A stretch of 64,000 bases of DNA, from contig NZ_JADOET010000008.1 in assembly GCF_015645385.1 (NCBI RefSeq), positions 1-64,000 on the forward strand, read 5' to 3'. Both the position numbers and the translations under genes were made by a program. This stretch comes from Winogradskyella marina. GTDB taxonomy: Bacteria; Bacteroidota; Bacteroidia; Flavobacteriales; Flavobacteriaceae. The notes beneath the pieces are model-generated. The model saw nothing but the letters and a program-made list of their open reading frames with translations. It did no database searches and had not been told where the DNA came from. The number at the start of each line of letters is the position of its first letter. Position 1 is the stretch's first letter. Shown here piece by piece: positions 17,810-26,189 of this stretch.

Positions 17810-19204
17810 ATGGAAACAGTAATAATACTGGTGTTTGTTATTGGTTATTTGGCCATTACCTTAGAACACAATCTAAAAATAGATAAATTAATTCCAGCCT
17901 TAGTGATGATGGCTGTCAGTTGGGCTTTAATATCATTTGGAATTAATGATTTTTCGCAATGGTTTGATTCGGCAAAGCATAGTTTAATAGATACGTTTGG
18001 TTTACTTCCGAAAGACGAGAAAATGCACATGATGGAAGAAACATTACTCCATCATTTAGGTAAAACATCCGAAATATTAGTGTTCTTAATAGGAGCTATG
18101 ACTATTGTTGAAATCATTGATTATTTTGATGGGTTTTCAACGATTAAAGGCTTTATAAAAACAAAAAGTAAAAAGAAAATTCTTTGGATATTTGGCTTCT
18201 TAGCATTTTTTCTTTCTGCTATAATTGACAACCTTACCGCAACCATTGTATTGATATCAATTTTGCAAAAAATAATAAACAATAAAAATACTCGAATTTG
18301 GTATGCAGGTTTAATTATTATTGCAGCGAATGCAGGTGGAGCTTGGTCGCCAATTGGAGATGTCACCACTACGATGCTCTGGATAGGTGAAAAAGTAACT
18401 ACAGGACATTTGTTTGTGTATTTATTTTTACCATCATTAGTTTGTATGGTAGTGCCAACATTTGTAGCGTCGTTATTACCCGCTTTTAAAGGAAATATTG
18501 AAACAACTCAGAACAAAACAGACAGGCCCAAAAGTAAATTTAGTGCTACAATGTTGTATTTAGGACTTGGAGGTATTGTGTCTGTTCCTGTTTTTAAAAC
18601 CCTAACACATTTACCACCTTATGTAGGTATGATGTTGGCTTTGGCTGTTGTTGCTATTTTTGCAGAAATATATAGTAACTCAAAATTTAGCATATCTAAT
18701 CACGATTCTGCAGAAAGTGACGCTAGTGCTCACCACAGTCCTGTGCATTATTCATTATCAAAAATAGAATTGCCAAGTATATTGTTTTTCTTAGGAATTT
18801 TAATGGCTGTAGCAGCACTTGAATCCTTGGGTATTTTATTTGGTTTTGCAGGTACACTTCAAGATACCATGCCAATGTTAGGTACAGAGTTACATCACGA
18901 AGGAATTTCCGATTTAGTTGTATTATTACTCGGTGTTGGTTCTGCGGTTATTGATAATGTGCCACTCGTTGCGGCAAGTTTAGGAATGTTCACGGAGCCA
19001 ACGGATAATGAGCTGTGGCATTTTATCGCTTATTCGGCAGGAACAGGAGGTAGCATGTTAATAATAGGTTCTGCAGCAGGTGTCGTTGCTATGGGAATGG
19101 AAAAAATAGATTTCTTCTGGTATTTGAAAAAAATATCATGGTTAGCCCTGTTAGGGTTTTTATCAGGAGCCGTAGTCTTTATGTTTACCAGAACTATATT
19201 TTAA
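17810..19204 (+). CDS. nhaD: NhaD-type sodium/proton antiporter
   Basis: 464 residues with about 12 membrane segments. It would exchange Na+ for H+ across the inner membrane, which suits a marine organism. Recognisable family regions include LSAIIDNLTATIV (about 137-149), AANAGGAWSPIGDVTTTMLW (about 163-182) and GVGSAVIDNVPLVAA (about 376-390). They hold the conserved charged and polar residues of the ion-transporter fold. Close spacing behind the amino-acid dehydrogenase suggests readthrough. Na+ specificity is inferred from the family. Confidence 0.92.
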   Translation: METVIILVFVIGYLAITLEHNLKIDKLIPALVMMAVSWALISFGINDFSQWFDSAKHSLIDTFGLLPKDEKMHMMEETLLHHLGKTSEILVFLIGAMTIVEIIDYFDGFSTIKGFIKTKSKKKILWIFGFLAFFLSAIIDNLTATIVLISILQKIINNKNTRIWYAGLIIIAANAGGAWSPIGDVTTTMLWIGEKVTTGHLFVYLFLPSLVCMVVPTFVASLLPAFKGNIETTQNKTDRPKSKFSATMLYLGLGGIVSVPVFKTLTHLPPYVGMMLALAVVAIFAEIYSNSKFSISNHDSAESDASAHHSPVHYSLSKIELPSILFFLGILMAVAALESLGILFGFAGTLQDTMPMLGTELHHEGISDLVVLLLGVGSAVIDNVPLVAASLGMFTEPTDNELWHFIAYSAGTGGSMLIIGSAAGVVAMGMEKIDFFWYLKKISWLALLGFLSGAVVFMFTRTIF

Positions 19205-19210
19205 ATTGCA

Positions 19211-19218
19211 TACTTTTG
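19211..19218 (+). promoter_or_regulatory. -7 promoter element for exbB-exbD-tonB-folC
   Basis: TACTTTTG matches TAnnTTTG exactly, 52 bp before the exbB start. No convincing TTTG is visible at -33. Confidence 0.5.
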
Positions 19219-19270
19219 TTAAAAATAAGACGTTATACAAATAGTTAAAAATAATTTCAATTTTTAGAAT

Positions 19271-19966
19271 ATGATATCATTAAGTGCTATTCAAGATGAA
19301 GTAGAGACTTTAGCTGATGGAGAATCAGTAGAAAAGACTTTATCCATAATAGAATTAATTACAAGTGGAGGAACATCAGGAATGGTGATTATAATCATCT
19401 TATTCCTACTTTTAATTGTAGCTACATTTATTTATTTCGAGCGTATTTTCGCCATTAAAGCAGCGTCTAAGGTCGATTCAAACTTTATGAATCAAATTAA
19501 AGACCATGTTAGTAATGGTAAAGTAGATTCTGCTCAAATGTTATGTGCTCAGCAAAACTCACCAGTATCTCGGTTAATTGCAAAAGGAATCACTAGAATA
19601 GGAAAACCTTTAGAAGATATCAATACCGCAATAGAAAACGCAGGTCGATTAGAAGTCTATAGCTTAGAAAAGAATGTTAGTGTTTTAGCAACTATTTCTG
19701 GAGTCGCACCAATGATTGGTTTCTTAGGAACTGTAGTTGGTATGATTATTTCAATTTTCGAATTGGCAAATGCTGGCGGAACCATTCAAATGGATGTGTT
19801 GGCGAGTGGTTTATATACAGCCATGACAACAACTGTAGGTGGACTAATAGTTGGTATTATTGCTTATGTTGCTTACAATCATATTGTAGTTAAAACTAAC
19901 AAAGTTGTTTACCAAATGGAAGCAAACTCTGTTGAATTTTTAGATCACCTAAACGAACCTATCTAA
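19271..19966 (+). CDS. exbB: ExbB/TolQ/MotA-type proton channel subunit
   Basis: 231 residues. With ExbD it forms an inner-membrane proton channel that energises TonB-dependent outer-membrane receptors. There is a first hydrophobic helix (MVIIIILFLLLIVATFIYFERIF, about 38-60). The family core has two helices (ATISGVAPMIGFLGTVVGMI, about 138-157; and GGLIVGIIAYVAYNHIV, about 193-209). It is followed after 1 bp by exbD and then by a TonB-like gene, so the whole complex is one operon. TonB-dependent uptake is heavily used by Bacteroidota. Confidence 0.93.
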   Translation: MISLSAIQDEVETLADGESVEKTLSIIELITSGGTSGMVIIIILFLLLIVATFIYFERIFAIKAASKVDSNFMNQIKDHVSNGKVDSAQMLCAQQNSPVSRLIAKGITRIGKPLEDINTAIENAGRLEVYSLEKNVSVLATISGVAPMIGFLGTVVGMIISIFELANAGGTIQMDVLASGLYTAMTTTVGGLIVGIIAYVAYNHIVVKTNKVVYQMEANSVEFLDHLNEPI

Positions 19967-19967
19967 T

Positions 19968-20360
19968 ATGAACATTAGAGGACGAAATAAAGTAACACCA
20001 GAATTCAATATGGCGTCTATGACCGATATTGTCTTCTTGTTATTAATCTTTTTTATGATTGCGTCAACTTTAGTGACTACAAATGCTATTGATATTCTTT
20101 TACCAAAAGCAAGTGGTAAAACAGAAAACAAAAAGTCAATTGCCGTTAGTATCAAAAAAGACTTGACCTATTATATTGACCAGAAACGTGTAGGAGAAAG
20201 TGTTTTAGAAACACAATTAATATCTGTAATGTCTTCACAAGAATCACCTACAATAGTATTAAGAGCAGAAAAATCTGTTCCTGTAGAAAATGTAGTGAAG
20301 GTTATGGATATCGCAAACCGTAATAAGTTTAAAGTAATTTTGGCAGTACAGCCGAAATAA
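19968..20360 (+). CDS. exbD: ExbD/TolR biopolymer transport protein
   Basis: 130 residues: short cytoplasmic start, one membrane helix (DIVFLLLIFFMIASTLVTT, about 20-38) that carries the conserved proton-path Asp in SMTDIVFLL, then a periplasmic domain (ILLPKASGK, VVKVMDIANRNKFKVILAV). It begins 1 bp after exbB, as expected for translational coupling of the channel subunits. Confidence 0.93.
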   Translation: MNIRGRNKVTPEFNMASMTDIVFLLLIFFMIASTLVTTNAIDILLPKASGKTENKKSIAVSIKKDLTYYIDQKRVGESVLETQLISVMSSQESPTIVLRAEKSVPVENVVKVMDIANRNKFKVILAVQPK

Positions 20361-20416
20361 ATGGTATCATTTTTGAAACCAACGATAAAAGAATCTCATA
20401 AGTTTATATAAAACAA

Positions 20417-21313
20417 ATGAAATATTTAGAGACCAAACACGAACGTAATTCAGCAAAAATCACAGTACTCATTGCTTTGATACTGCTTTTGCTATTGTTT
20501 GTTGTTGGCCCTCAATATATGGATCCACCTGAAGAATATGGTGTGGCTGTCAACTTTGGAACTACAGATTTTGGAAGTGGGAACAAACCATTAAGTGAAC
20601 CTAAGCAAGCGGTTGAAGATAAAGTTGTAGAAGAAGATGTGGTTGAAGAAGTTCAGCCTGAAGAAGCCCAAGTTGCACCTGCTGCGGAAGCAACAAAGGC
20701 AGAAGAGGTAATGACGCAAGATAATGCTGAAGCCATTGCCATTAAAAAACAAAAAGAAGCTGAGGCCAAATTAAAGGCAGCAGAAGCGAAAGCTGAAGCC
20801 GAGGCGAAAGCAGCAGCAGAAAAAATTGAACGTGAAAAGCGTGAAGCTGAAGAAAAGAAACGCCAAGAGGAAGCAGAAAAAAAGAAACAACTCGATAATC
20901 TTATTGGAGGGGTAAAAAATGCAGAAGGCAATACTGATGGAGGTGAAGGACCAGATAGTCAAGGTGGGAATAAAGGACAATTAGATGGAAATCCTTATGC
21001 ACCAAGTTATTTTGGTGGTTCTGGCCCTGGAAAAGGTGGTGTAGGCTATGGATTAGGAGGTAGAGGTATACCATCAAAGGAAATTTATAGGCAAAACTGC
21101 AATGAATATGGTTTGGTTGTTGTTCGAATCGAAGTAAACAGACAGGGCAAAGTAATAAAGGCAGATCCTGGTATTAAGCAATCAACCAATACGCACCCTT
21201 GTTTATTAGAACCTGCAAAAAAAATAGCCATGTCACATAAGTGGCCTGCAGATCCTGATGCGCCAGAAAGGCAAATTGGTTTTGTTAGTATTAACTTTGA
21301 TGTAGGTCAATAG
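20417..21313 (+). CDS. TonB-like energy transducer
   Basis: 298 residues. One N-terminal membrane helix (ITVLIALILLLLLFVVG, about 14-30). The periplasmic stretch is Glu/Val/Pro-rich (about 55-95), then a long Ala/Lys/Glu helix (about 100-160). A Gly-rich segment comes before a C-terminal domain (EIYRQNCNEYGLVVVRIEVNR to HKWPADPDAPERQIGFVSINF). The layout fits a TonB family protein linking ExbBD to outer-membrane receptors. The C-terminal domain is atypical compared with the TonB of Proteobacteria. It is in the exbB-exbD operon, 56 bp downstream. Confidence 0.85.
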   Translation: MKYLETKHERNSAKITVLIALILLLLLFVVGPQYMDPPEEYGVAVNFGTTDFGSGNKPLSEPKQAVEDKVVEEDVVEEVQPEEAQVAPAAEATKAEEVMTQDNAEAIAIKKQKEAEAKLKAAEAKAEAEAKAAAEKIEREKREAEEKKRQEEAEKKKQLDNLIGGVKNAEGNTDGGEGPDSQGGNKGQLDGNPYAPSYFGGSGPGKGGVGYGLGGRGIPSKEIYRQNCNEYGLVVVRIEVNRQGKVIKADPGIKQSTNTHPCLLEPAKKIAMSHKWPADPDAPERQIGFVSINFDVGQ

Positions 21314-21314
21314 A

Positions 21315-22532
21315 ATGAATTATCAAGATACTGTGAATTGGATGTTTCAACAACTTCCAATGTATCAAAATAAAGGCAACTCAGCTTTTAAAAAGGATTT
21401 AACAAATACAATTAAATTAGCGAAGCATTTAAACCATCCTGAAGACGGTTTCAGGTCTATTCATGTTGGTGGTACAAATGGTAAAGGATCTACAAGCCAT
21501 ATGCTTGCGTCTATTCTGCAAGAAGCTGGTTATAAAGTCGGTTTATATACGTCTCCACATTTAAAAGATTTTAGAGAACGCATTCGTATAAATGGTAAGG
21601 TCATTAGTGAGCAAACTGTTATTGATTTTATTAAAGGAAATAAAACATTTTTCGAGGCGAATAATTTATCATTCTTTGAAATGACAGTAGGTATGGCTTT
21701 TGATTATTTTGCGAAGCAGAAGGTTGATATTGCTATTATTGAAGTTGGATTAGGTGGTCGATTAGATTCTACAAATATTATTACTCCAGAATTATCCATA
21801 ATCACTAATATTGGTTTCGATCATACGCAAATATTAGGTGATACCTTAGAAAAGATAGCCGTAGAGAAAGCCGGAATCATTAAAGAACATATGCCTATTG
21901 TTATTGGTGAAACACAAGCTGAGACTGAAACTGTTTTTAAAACAAAAGCAGAACAAACCCAATCAGAGATCTATTTTGCTGATCAGATTATAGATATAAC
22001 TCCTGACAGTGATTTAAAAGGAGCGTACCAAATTCATAATAAAAAAACTGTAGTACAGTCGGTCCATGTTTTAAGAACATTACGATTTAAAATTTCTGAA
22101 GCGGCTTTAAAAAACGGGCTTTTGCATGTAACTAAAAACACGGGTTTAAAAGGTCGGTGGCAACTATTAGGAACGGCACCAAAAATTGTATGTGATACAG
22201 CACATAATAAAGAAGGGTTAACTTATGCTATGAATCAATTAAAACAAGAGTCTTTCAATCAACTTCATATCGTTTTTGGTGTTGTTAATGACAAAGATTT
22301 AGACACCATAATTCCCTTACTTCCTATTGATGCCACCTATTATTTTTGCAAACCAAATGTGCAAAGAGGTCTAGATGCAGAAATTTTAAAAAATAAATTT
22401 AAAATAAATCAGTTACTCGGGAGTACACATAATAGCGTGGCTGATGCTTTAACTAGCGCAAAATCAAAGGCTAATAAACAAGATTTAATTTATGTTGGTG
22501 GTAGTTCTTTTGTGGTCGCAGAAATAATTTAA
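21315..22532 (+). CDS. folC: Folylpolyglutamate synthase / dihydrofolate synthase
   Basis: 405 residues, Mur ligase superfamily. It adds glutamate to dihydropteroate and folates in the cytoplasm using ATP. Motifs: P-loop GGTNGKGSTSHML (about 52-64), LYTSPHLKDFRERI (about 76-89), EVGLGGRLDSTN (about 142-153), NIGFDHTQILGDT (about 165-177) and DTAHNKEGL (about 294-302). It begins 1 bp after the tonB-like gene, so it is last in that operon; the link is positional only. Confidence 0.94.
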   Translation: MNYQDTVNWMFQQLPMYQNKGNSAFKKDLTNTIKLAKHLNHPEDGFRSIHVGGTNGKGSTSHMLASILQEAGYKVGLYTSPHLKDFRERIRINGKVISEQTVIDFIKGNKTFFEANNLSFFEMTVGMAFDYFAKQKVDIAIIEVGLGGRLDSTNIITPELSIITNIGFDHTQILGDTLEKIAVEKAGIIKEHMPIVIGETQAETETVFKTKAEQTQSEIYFADQIIDITPDSDLKGAYQIHNKKTVVQSVHVLRTLRFKISEAALKNGLLHVTKNTGLKGRWQLLGTAPKIVCDTAHNKEGLTYAMNQLKQESFNQLHIVFGVVNDKDLDTIIPLLPIDATYYFCKPNVQRGLDAEILKNKFKINQLLGSTHNSVADALTSAKSKANKQDLIYVGGSSFVVAEII

Positions 22533-22550
22533 AATTTTTATAAAAAAATG

Positions 22551-22581
22551 TTTTGAGATATTAAAAACTAGACTATATTTG
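22551..22581 (+). promoter_or_regulatory. Promoter of tRNA-Val(UAC)
   Basis: TTTTG (22551-22555), an 18-bp spacer and TATATTTG (22574-22581) form a textbook Bacteroidota sigma-A promoter. The tRNA begins 15 bases later. Confidence 0.8.
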
Positions 22582-22595
22582 CAGTCCAAATAATA

Positions 22596-22670
22596 GGGCG
22601 CGTAGCTCAGTTGGTTCAGAGCACTTGGTTTACACCCAAGGGGTCAGGGGTTCGAATCCCTTCGCGCCCA
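22596..22670 (+). tRNA. tRNA-Val, anticodon UAC
   Basis: 75 nt. Acceptor GGGCGCG pairs with CGCGCCC. The D stem is GCTC/GAGC, the anticodon stem CTTGG/CCAAG with loop TTTACAC, and the T arm AGGGG-TTCGAAT-CCCTT. The discriminator is A. The anticodon TAC is at 22631-22633. The CCA end is not encoded. Confidence 0.97.
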
Positions 22671-22680
22671 CATCAATTTC

Positions 22681-22714
22681 AATTCCGATTTGATATTTCA
22701 AATCGGAATTTTTG
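22681..22714 (+). terminator. Terminator after the first tRNA-Val
   Basis: AATTCCGATTTGA and TCAAATCGGAATT form a long perfect stem ending in TTTTG. It separates the two tRNA genes into two transcripts. Confidence 0.85.
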
Positions 22715-22793
22715 TTTTAAAAAATAGTATGAGATTAACCTTTAGTCTTTTTTTAAACAAAAATTTCAAGATGTGCAGTAGCGCATCCCAATA

Positions 22794-22824
22794 TTTATTT
22801 AGGCTGAAATAAGCCCTAAATTTG
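22794..22824 (+). promoter_or_regulatory. Promoter of tRNA-Val(GAC)
   Basis: TAAATTTG (22817-22824) is an exact TAnnTTTG. TTTA at 22794-22797 lies 19 bp upstream as a weak -33. The tRNA starts 14 bases later, the same geometry as the first tRNA-Val. Confidence 0.65.
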
Positions 22825-22837
22825 ATTACAATATAAA

Positions 22838-22912
22838 GGGTCATTAACTCAGTTGGTTCAGAGTGTCACGTCGACAACGTGGAAGTCACTGGTTCGAATC
22901 CAGTATGACCCA
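22838..22912 (+). tRNA. tRNA-Val, anticodon GAC, with C at position 33
   Basis: 75 nt. Acceptor GGGTCAT/ATGACCC, D stem ACTC/GAGT, anticodon stem TCACG/CGTGG (one T-G pair), T arm ACTGG-TTCGAAT-CCAGT, discriminator A. The anticodon loop is TCGACAA, giving anticodon GAC at 22873-22875 (codons GUC/GUU). Position 33 is C where nearly all tRNAs have U. A35, C36 and discriminator A73 agree with valine identity. All stems close, so it looks functional. Confidence 0.85.
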
Positions 22913-22922
22913 CATCAAGCAG

Positions 22923-22951
22923 AAAATCCGTACGTAAGTGCGGATTTTTTA
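22923..22951 (+). terminator. Terminator after the second tRNA-Val
   Basis: AAAATCCG pairs with CGGATTTT around a 10-base loop, followed by TT. It lies 10 bases past the tRNA. Confidence 0.8.
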
Positions 22952-22955
22952 CGTA

Positions 22956-23235
22956 TATAAAACACCCAAATCATAGATTTGAAGGTGTTTTATGTACGTA
23001 AAAAATAGAAATCGCTTTTTTGCGATTTAGGATTTTCTATTTGCAGTAGTGGTTTTTATCTGGAACAACGCAGTTAATCCATTAAAGTACTTACTTATAA
23101 AACACCCAAATCATAGATTTGAAGGTGTTTTATGTACGTAAAAAATAGAAATCGCTTTTTTGCGATTTAGGATTTTCTATTTACAGGCGTGGGATTAATC
23201 AGGAACAACCTAGTTAGTCCATCAAAGTATTAATT
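22956..23235. repeat. 140-bp tandem direct repeat, two copies, each with two hairpins
   Basis: Copy 1 begins at 22956 and copy 2 at 23096. The first 87 bases are identical in both; the last 53 differ at about 14 positions. Each identical part holds a hairpin with AAAACACC/GGTGTTTT and CAAAT/ATTTG arms, and a second hairpin AAATCGC-TTTTTT-GCGATTT. No open reading frame fits. It fills most of the space between the tRNA terminator and the VOC gene; the remaining 125 bases show nothing I can name. Confidence 0.9.
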
Positions 23236-23360
23236 TGTAATACCTCTTCATGATGCGGTTTTTCAGTGAATGAGCAATAGAAATTATGAAATCAGCTAAT
23301 GGTTCATTACGGTTTTAAATATCTTAAGATTCACAATTTGTTTAATTAAAATCTAATATC

Positions 23361-23759
23361 ATGAAAATACAAGCCTATTTATCCTTTAAAGGAAACTGTC
23401 AAGAAGCACTAAAGTTTTATGGTGATTTATTTGATGCTAAAATTGTTAATCGTCAGACTTATGAAGATAAGAAAATAGATGTTCCTTCATCGTATGCCAA
23501 TAAATTACAGCATGCTGAATTGAAAGGAAAAAATATACATTTTATGGCTTATGATGCCTCACCAGATACTCCACTTAATAGCGGAAATCAATGTCACATG
23601 AGTATTGAAGCCTCTGATAACAACGAAGGGAAAACCCTTTTTGAATCCTTATCAGAAGGAGGTAAGGTTCATCATAACTATCGCGAAAGAGAATGGGGTT
23701 ATTTTGGTCGCTGTACAGATAAGTTTGGTATTGACTGGATGGTCAATCACAATCAATAA
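23361..23759 (+). CDS. VOC superfamily (PhnB-like) protein
   Basis: 132 residues, about one glyoxalase/bleomycin-resistance fold. The sequence opens IQAYLSFKGNCQEALKFYGDLF and ends GYFGRCTDKFGIDWMVN, the standard beginning and end of PhnB-like VOC proteins. SYANKLQHAELKGKNIHFMAYDA lies in between. Members of this subgroup have no firm substrate. It stands alone. Confidence 0.88.
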   Translation: MKIQAYLSFKGNCQEALKFYGDLFDAKIVNRQTYEDKKIDVPSSYANKLQHAELKGKNIHFMAYDASPDTPLNSGNQCHMSIEASDNNEGKTLFESLSEGGKVHHNYREREWGYFGRCTDKFGIDWMVNHNQ

Positions 23760-23882
23760 TAAATACGTCCTTAGAACTCAAAAAAAACATTTGAAATATC
23801 TTCAAATGGTTTTTTATAATACAGCTATATCTTAAATCTTGTGGTTTAAAGTTAATTAGTTTTTAACCTAAATAAACCTGGG

Positions 23883-24629
23883 TTAAGGCTTAGACGATTT
23901 TTTGTAGATTTCAAAAAGATTAAATATAAGGGCGCATAAAACAACCCAAATAATACCAGCTATAAAACCTCCAATAATGTCTGAAGGAAAGTGTACACCA
24001 AGATAAATTCTACTGATTCCTATGCTAGCGATTAAAAACATAAAAATCAAGATGATTGGCAGTTTTATAATTAAATTCATTTTAAAATGATAAAACAGAT
24101 AGATTAAAAAACCATAAAACGCCATAGCTGTCATGGCATGGCCACTAGGATAACTTAAGGATTCTATTGTGACTAAATGTTCTAGTTCTGGTCTAGATCT
24201 GTTTATTATTTTTTTTAGAATAATATTAGAGCTTAATGCTAAAATAATTACGATGATAAGCTGCACTGCATATTGCCACTTCTTTAAAATTAATATAAAT
24301 GCCAAACTACACAATGTAAACACAAATAGGTAGCCATAAACATCTCCAATATCAGTAATAAATATAAAATAATTGGTGAGTGTAGGGGTTCTGTGAGTGA
24401 GTATATAGTCCGTAACAGTTGTGTCGAATTGGGCTAAGGTTGTAGACTTTAAGTTTTTTGTTAATTCAACAAAAGAATACATGCCAACAATGACGATCAA
24501 TATGGCAATGATAGCAATTATAATATAAGGTATTTGGGGATCATGTCTCTTAAATAATTTAGAGACGAGCTGTTTAAGTTTGTTAATGATTATCTTAATT
24601 GCATTTTGCATGGTTTCGTAAAATCGCAT
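23883..24629 (-). CDS. PAP2-family membrane phosphatase
   Basis: 248 residues with about six membrane helices. It carries the phosphatase motifs KKIINRSRP (about 140), YPSGHAMT (about 163-170) and SRIYLGVHFPSDIIGG (about 207-222). Such enzymes dephosphorylate lipid phosphates such as phosphatidate or undecaprenyl pyrophosphate on the outer face of the inner membrane. It is transcribed in the same direction as murF, 123 bp downstream; an undecaprenyl pyrophosphate role is plausible but unproven. Confidence 0.88.
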   Translation of the reverse strand: MRFYETMQNAIKIIINKLKQLVSKLFKRHDPQIPYIIIAIIAILIVIVGMYSFVELTKNLKSTTLAQFDTTVTDYILTHRTPTLTNYFIFITDIGDVYGYLFVFTLCSLAFILILKKWQYAVQLIIVIILALSSNIILKKIINRSRPELEHLVTIESLSYPSGHAMTAMAFYGFLIYLFYHFKMNLIIKLPIILIFMFLIASIGISRIYLGVHFPSDIIGGFIAGIIWVVLCALIFNLFEIYKKSSKP

Positions 24630-24752
24630 TTGTATCAGTGGTATGTCTAAAAATCAGACTTTATATTAGGAAATTGGCTATATAATTATTTCATAGTTGA
24701 TGATATCAATGAATGTTTTTTCAATTAAAATATACCAAACGCTATCCGTCTA

Positions 24753-26033
24753 TTAAATGTAATCCAAAATTCGTTCTAAAGCCATACCACGCGAGCCTTT
24801 AATTAAAACAGTCGTGTTGTTAAGCCCTAGTGTTTTTAAATGTGGTTTTAAGTCTTCAAAACTTTTGAATTTATGAGTAGAATCTTTTGTAATCGTTTTG
24901 TAAAAGTGCTTTCCTATAATATAAACGTTCTTGTTAAAATTAGACTCAATAAAATCTACAATGGCCTGATGTTCCGTTTCCGATTCTGTTCCTAATTCAA
25001 ACATATCTCCTAGAAATAGGTGTTTATTTTCAGCATTTAACTGTTTTATATTTTTAAGTGCGGCCAACATGCTTGTCGGATTTGCGTTATAAGCATCGAG
25101 GATAATTGTAGTAGATTCCTTTTTAATAATCTCAGACCGGTTATTGTCTGGCTGATAACTTGTAATAGCGCGTTTAATGTTTTCTGTAGTTACATTAAAT
25201 TGCTGTCCAATGGCTATAGCCACTGCTATATTTCCATAGTTGTAGTCACCAATGAGTTGACTTTCAATATGTGTGTCATTATATGATAAAGTTACATAAG
25301 GATTGGCACTCTTAAAAGTTATCGTGCAATCGTTATTTAGATTACTCCCAAAAGTGACCGTCTTACTATATGTGCCAATTTGCTGTACTTGCTTCTCATC
25401 ATCTGTATTTACAAAAGCTGTTTTGTCGTTTTGTGTTATATAATCATATAATTCTGATTTGGCCTTAACAACGCCTTCAACACTGCCAAAACCTTCTAAA
25501 TGTGCTTTGCCAAAATTAGTGATGAGACCATAGTCTGGTTGTGCAATACCGCATAAAAACTCTATCTCTTTTTGGTGATTAGCTCCCATTTCAACAATTC
25601 CAAAGTCTAAGTCATCTGTAAACCTCAATAGGGTTAACGGAACACCAATATGGTTGTTGAGGTTTCCAATTGTTGCTTTTACTTTGTGGGTTGTAGCTAA
25701 AACTGCATTAATGAGTTCCTTTGTAGTGGTTTTACCATTACTACCTGTTAGAGATATAATAGGAATCTTAATTACATTTCTATGGTATGTCGCTAGGTGT
25801 TGTAAAGTAACTAATACGTCTTTGACATAGATGCAACTGTTATTTATTACAGCAGCTTTGTTATCTACAACACAAAATTTAGCTCCTGCATCAAAAGCTT
25901 TAGATACAAATTTATTACCATCAAAATTATCACCTTTAAGGGCAAAGTACATACAATCTTGTTGTAGTTTCCTGGTGTCTGTTGATATGCTCGAACAGGT
26001 TTTAAATTTTTGATATAATTCTTCTGAATTCAT
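24753..26033 (-). CDS. murF: UDP-N-acetylmuramoyl-tripeptide--D-alanyl-D-alanine ligase
   Basis: 426 residues, the last cytoplasmic step in peptidoglycan precursor assembly, adding D-Ala-D-Ala with ATP. Motifs: N-terminal SSISTDTRKLQQDCMYFALKGDNFDG (about 14-39, substrate domain), P-loop SLTGSNGKTTTKELI (about 93-107), TIGNLNNHIGVPLTLL (about 120-135), EMGANHQKEI (about 147-156), YNANPTSMLAAL (about 310-321) and KGSRGMALERIL. It lies downstream of gldJ, with a terminator between. Confidence 0.95.
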   Translation of the reverse strand: MNSEELYQKFKTCSSISTDTRKLQQDCMYFALKGDNFDGNKFVSKAFDAGAKFCVVDNKAAVINNSCIYVKDVLVTLQHLATYHRNVIKIPIISLTGSNGKTTTKELINAVLATTHKVKATIGNLNNHIGVPLTLLRFTDDLDFGIVEMGANHQKEIEFLCGIAQPDYGLITNFGKAHLEGFGSVEGVVKAKSELYDYITQNDKTAFVNTDDEKQVQQIGTYSKTVTFGSNLNNDCTITFKSANPYVTLSYNDTHIESQLIGDYNYGNIAVAIAIGQQFNVTTENIKRAITSYQPDNNRSEIIKKESTTIILDAYNANPTSMLAALKNIKQLNAENKHLFLGDMFELGTESETEHQAIVDFIESNFNKNVYIIGKHFYKTITKDSTHKFKSFEDLKPHLKTLGLNNTTVLIKGSRGMALERILDYI

Positions 26034-26136
26034 GCGTGTTTTTATTGTACGTATTAGCTTTTATATGCTTTTCTTAATGGAATGGTCTTTTAAAGATAAT
26101 ACTTTAAAGATTTGTGTTAAGTAGATCTAAAATAAA

Positions 26137-26168
26137 AAAAAGTCCTGATAAATATATCAGGACTTTTT
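26137..26168 (-). terminator. Terminator downstream of gldJ
   Basis: AAAAAGTCCTGATA pairs with TATCAGGACTTTTT. On the minus strand it sits 22 bases past the gldJ stop and separates gldJ from murF. Confidence 0.85.
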
Positions 26169-26189
26169 AAAATATTATTAAACGATTAT

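Noticed and set aside
20653..20980. Minus-strand frames rich in Ser/Phe/Ala inside the tonB-like gene
   Set aside because: They are complements of the Lys/Glu/Ala-rich helix of the TonB-like protein and carry no family motif.
22838..22912. Second tRNA as tRNA-Asp (GTC within the arm)
   Set aside because: In the correct fold the loop is TCGACAA and the anticodon is GAC. Discriminator A and A35/C36 suit valine, while Asp needs anticodon GUC and discriminator G.
22956..23235. CRISPR-like array
   Set aside because: There are only two copies, of 140 bp, with no short regular spacers, and no cas genes nearby.
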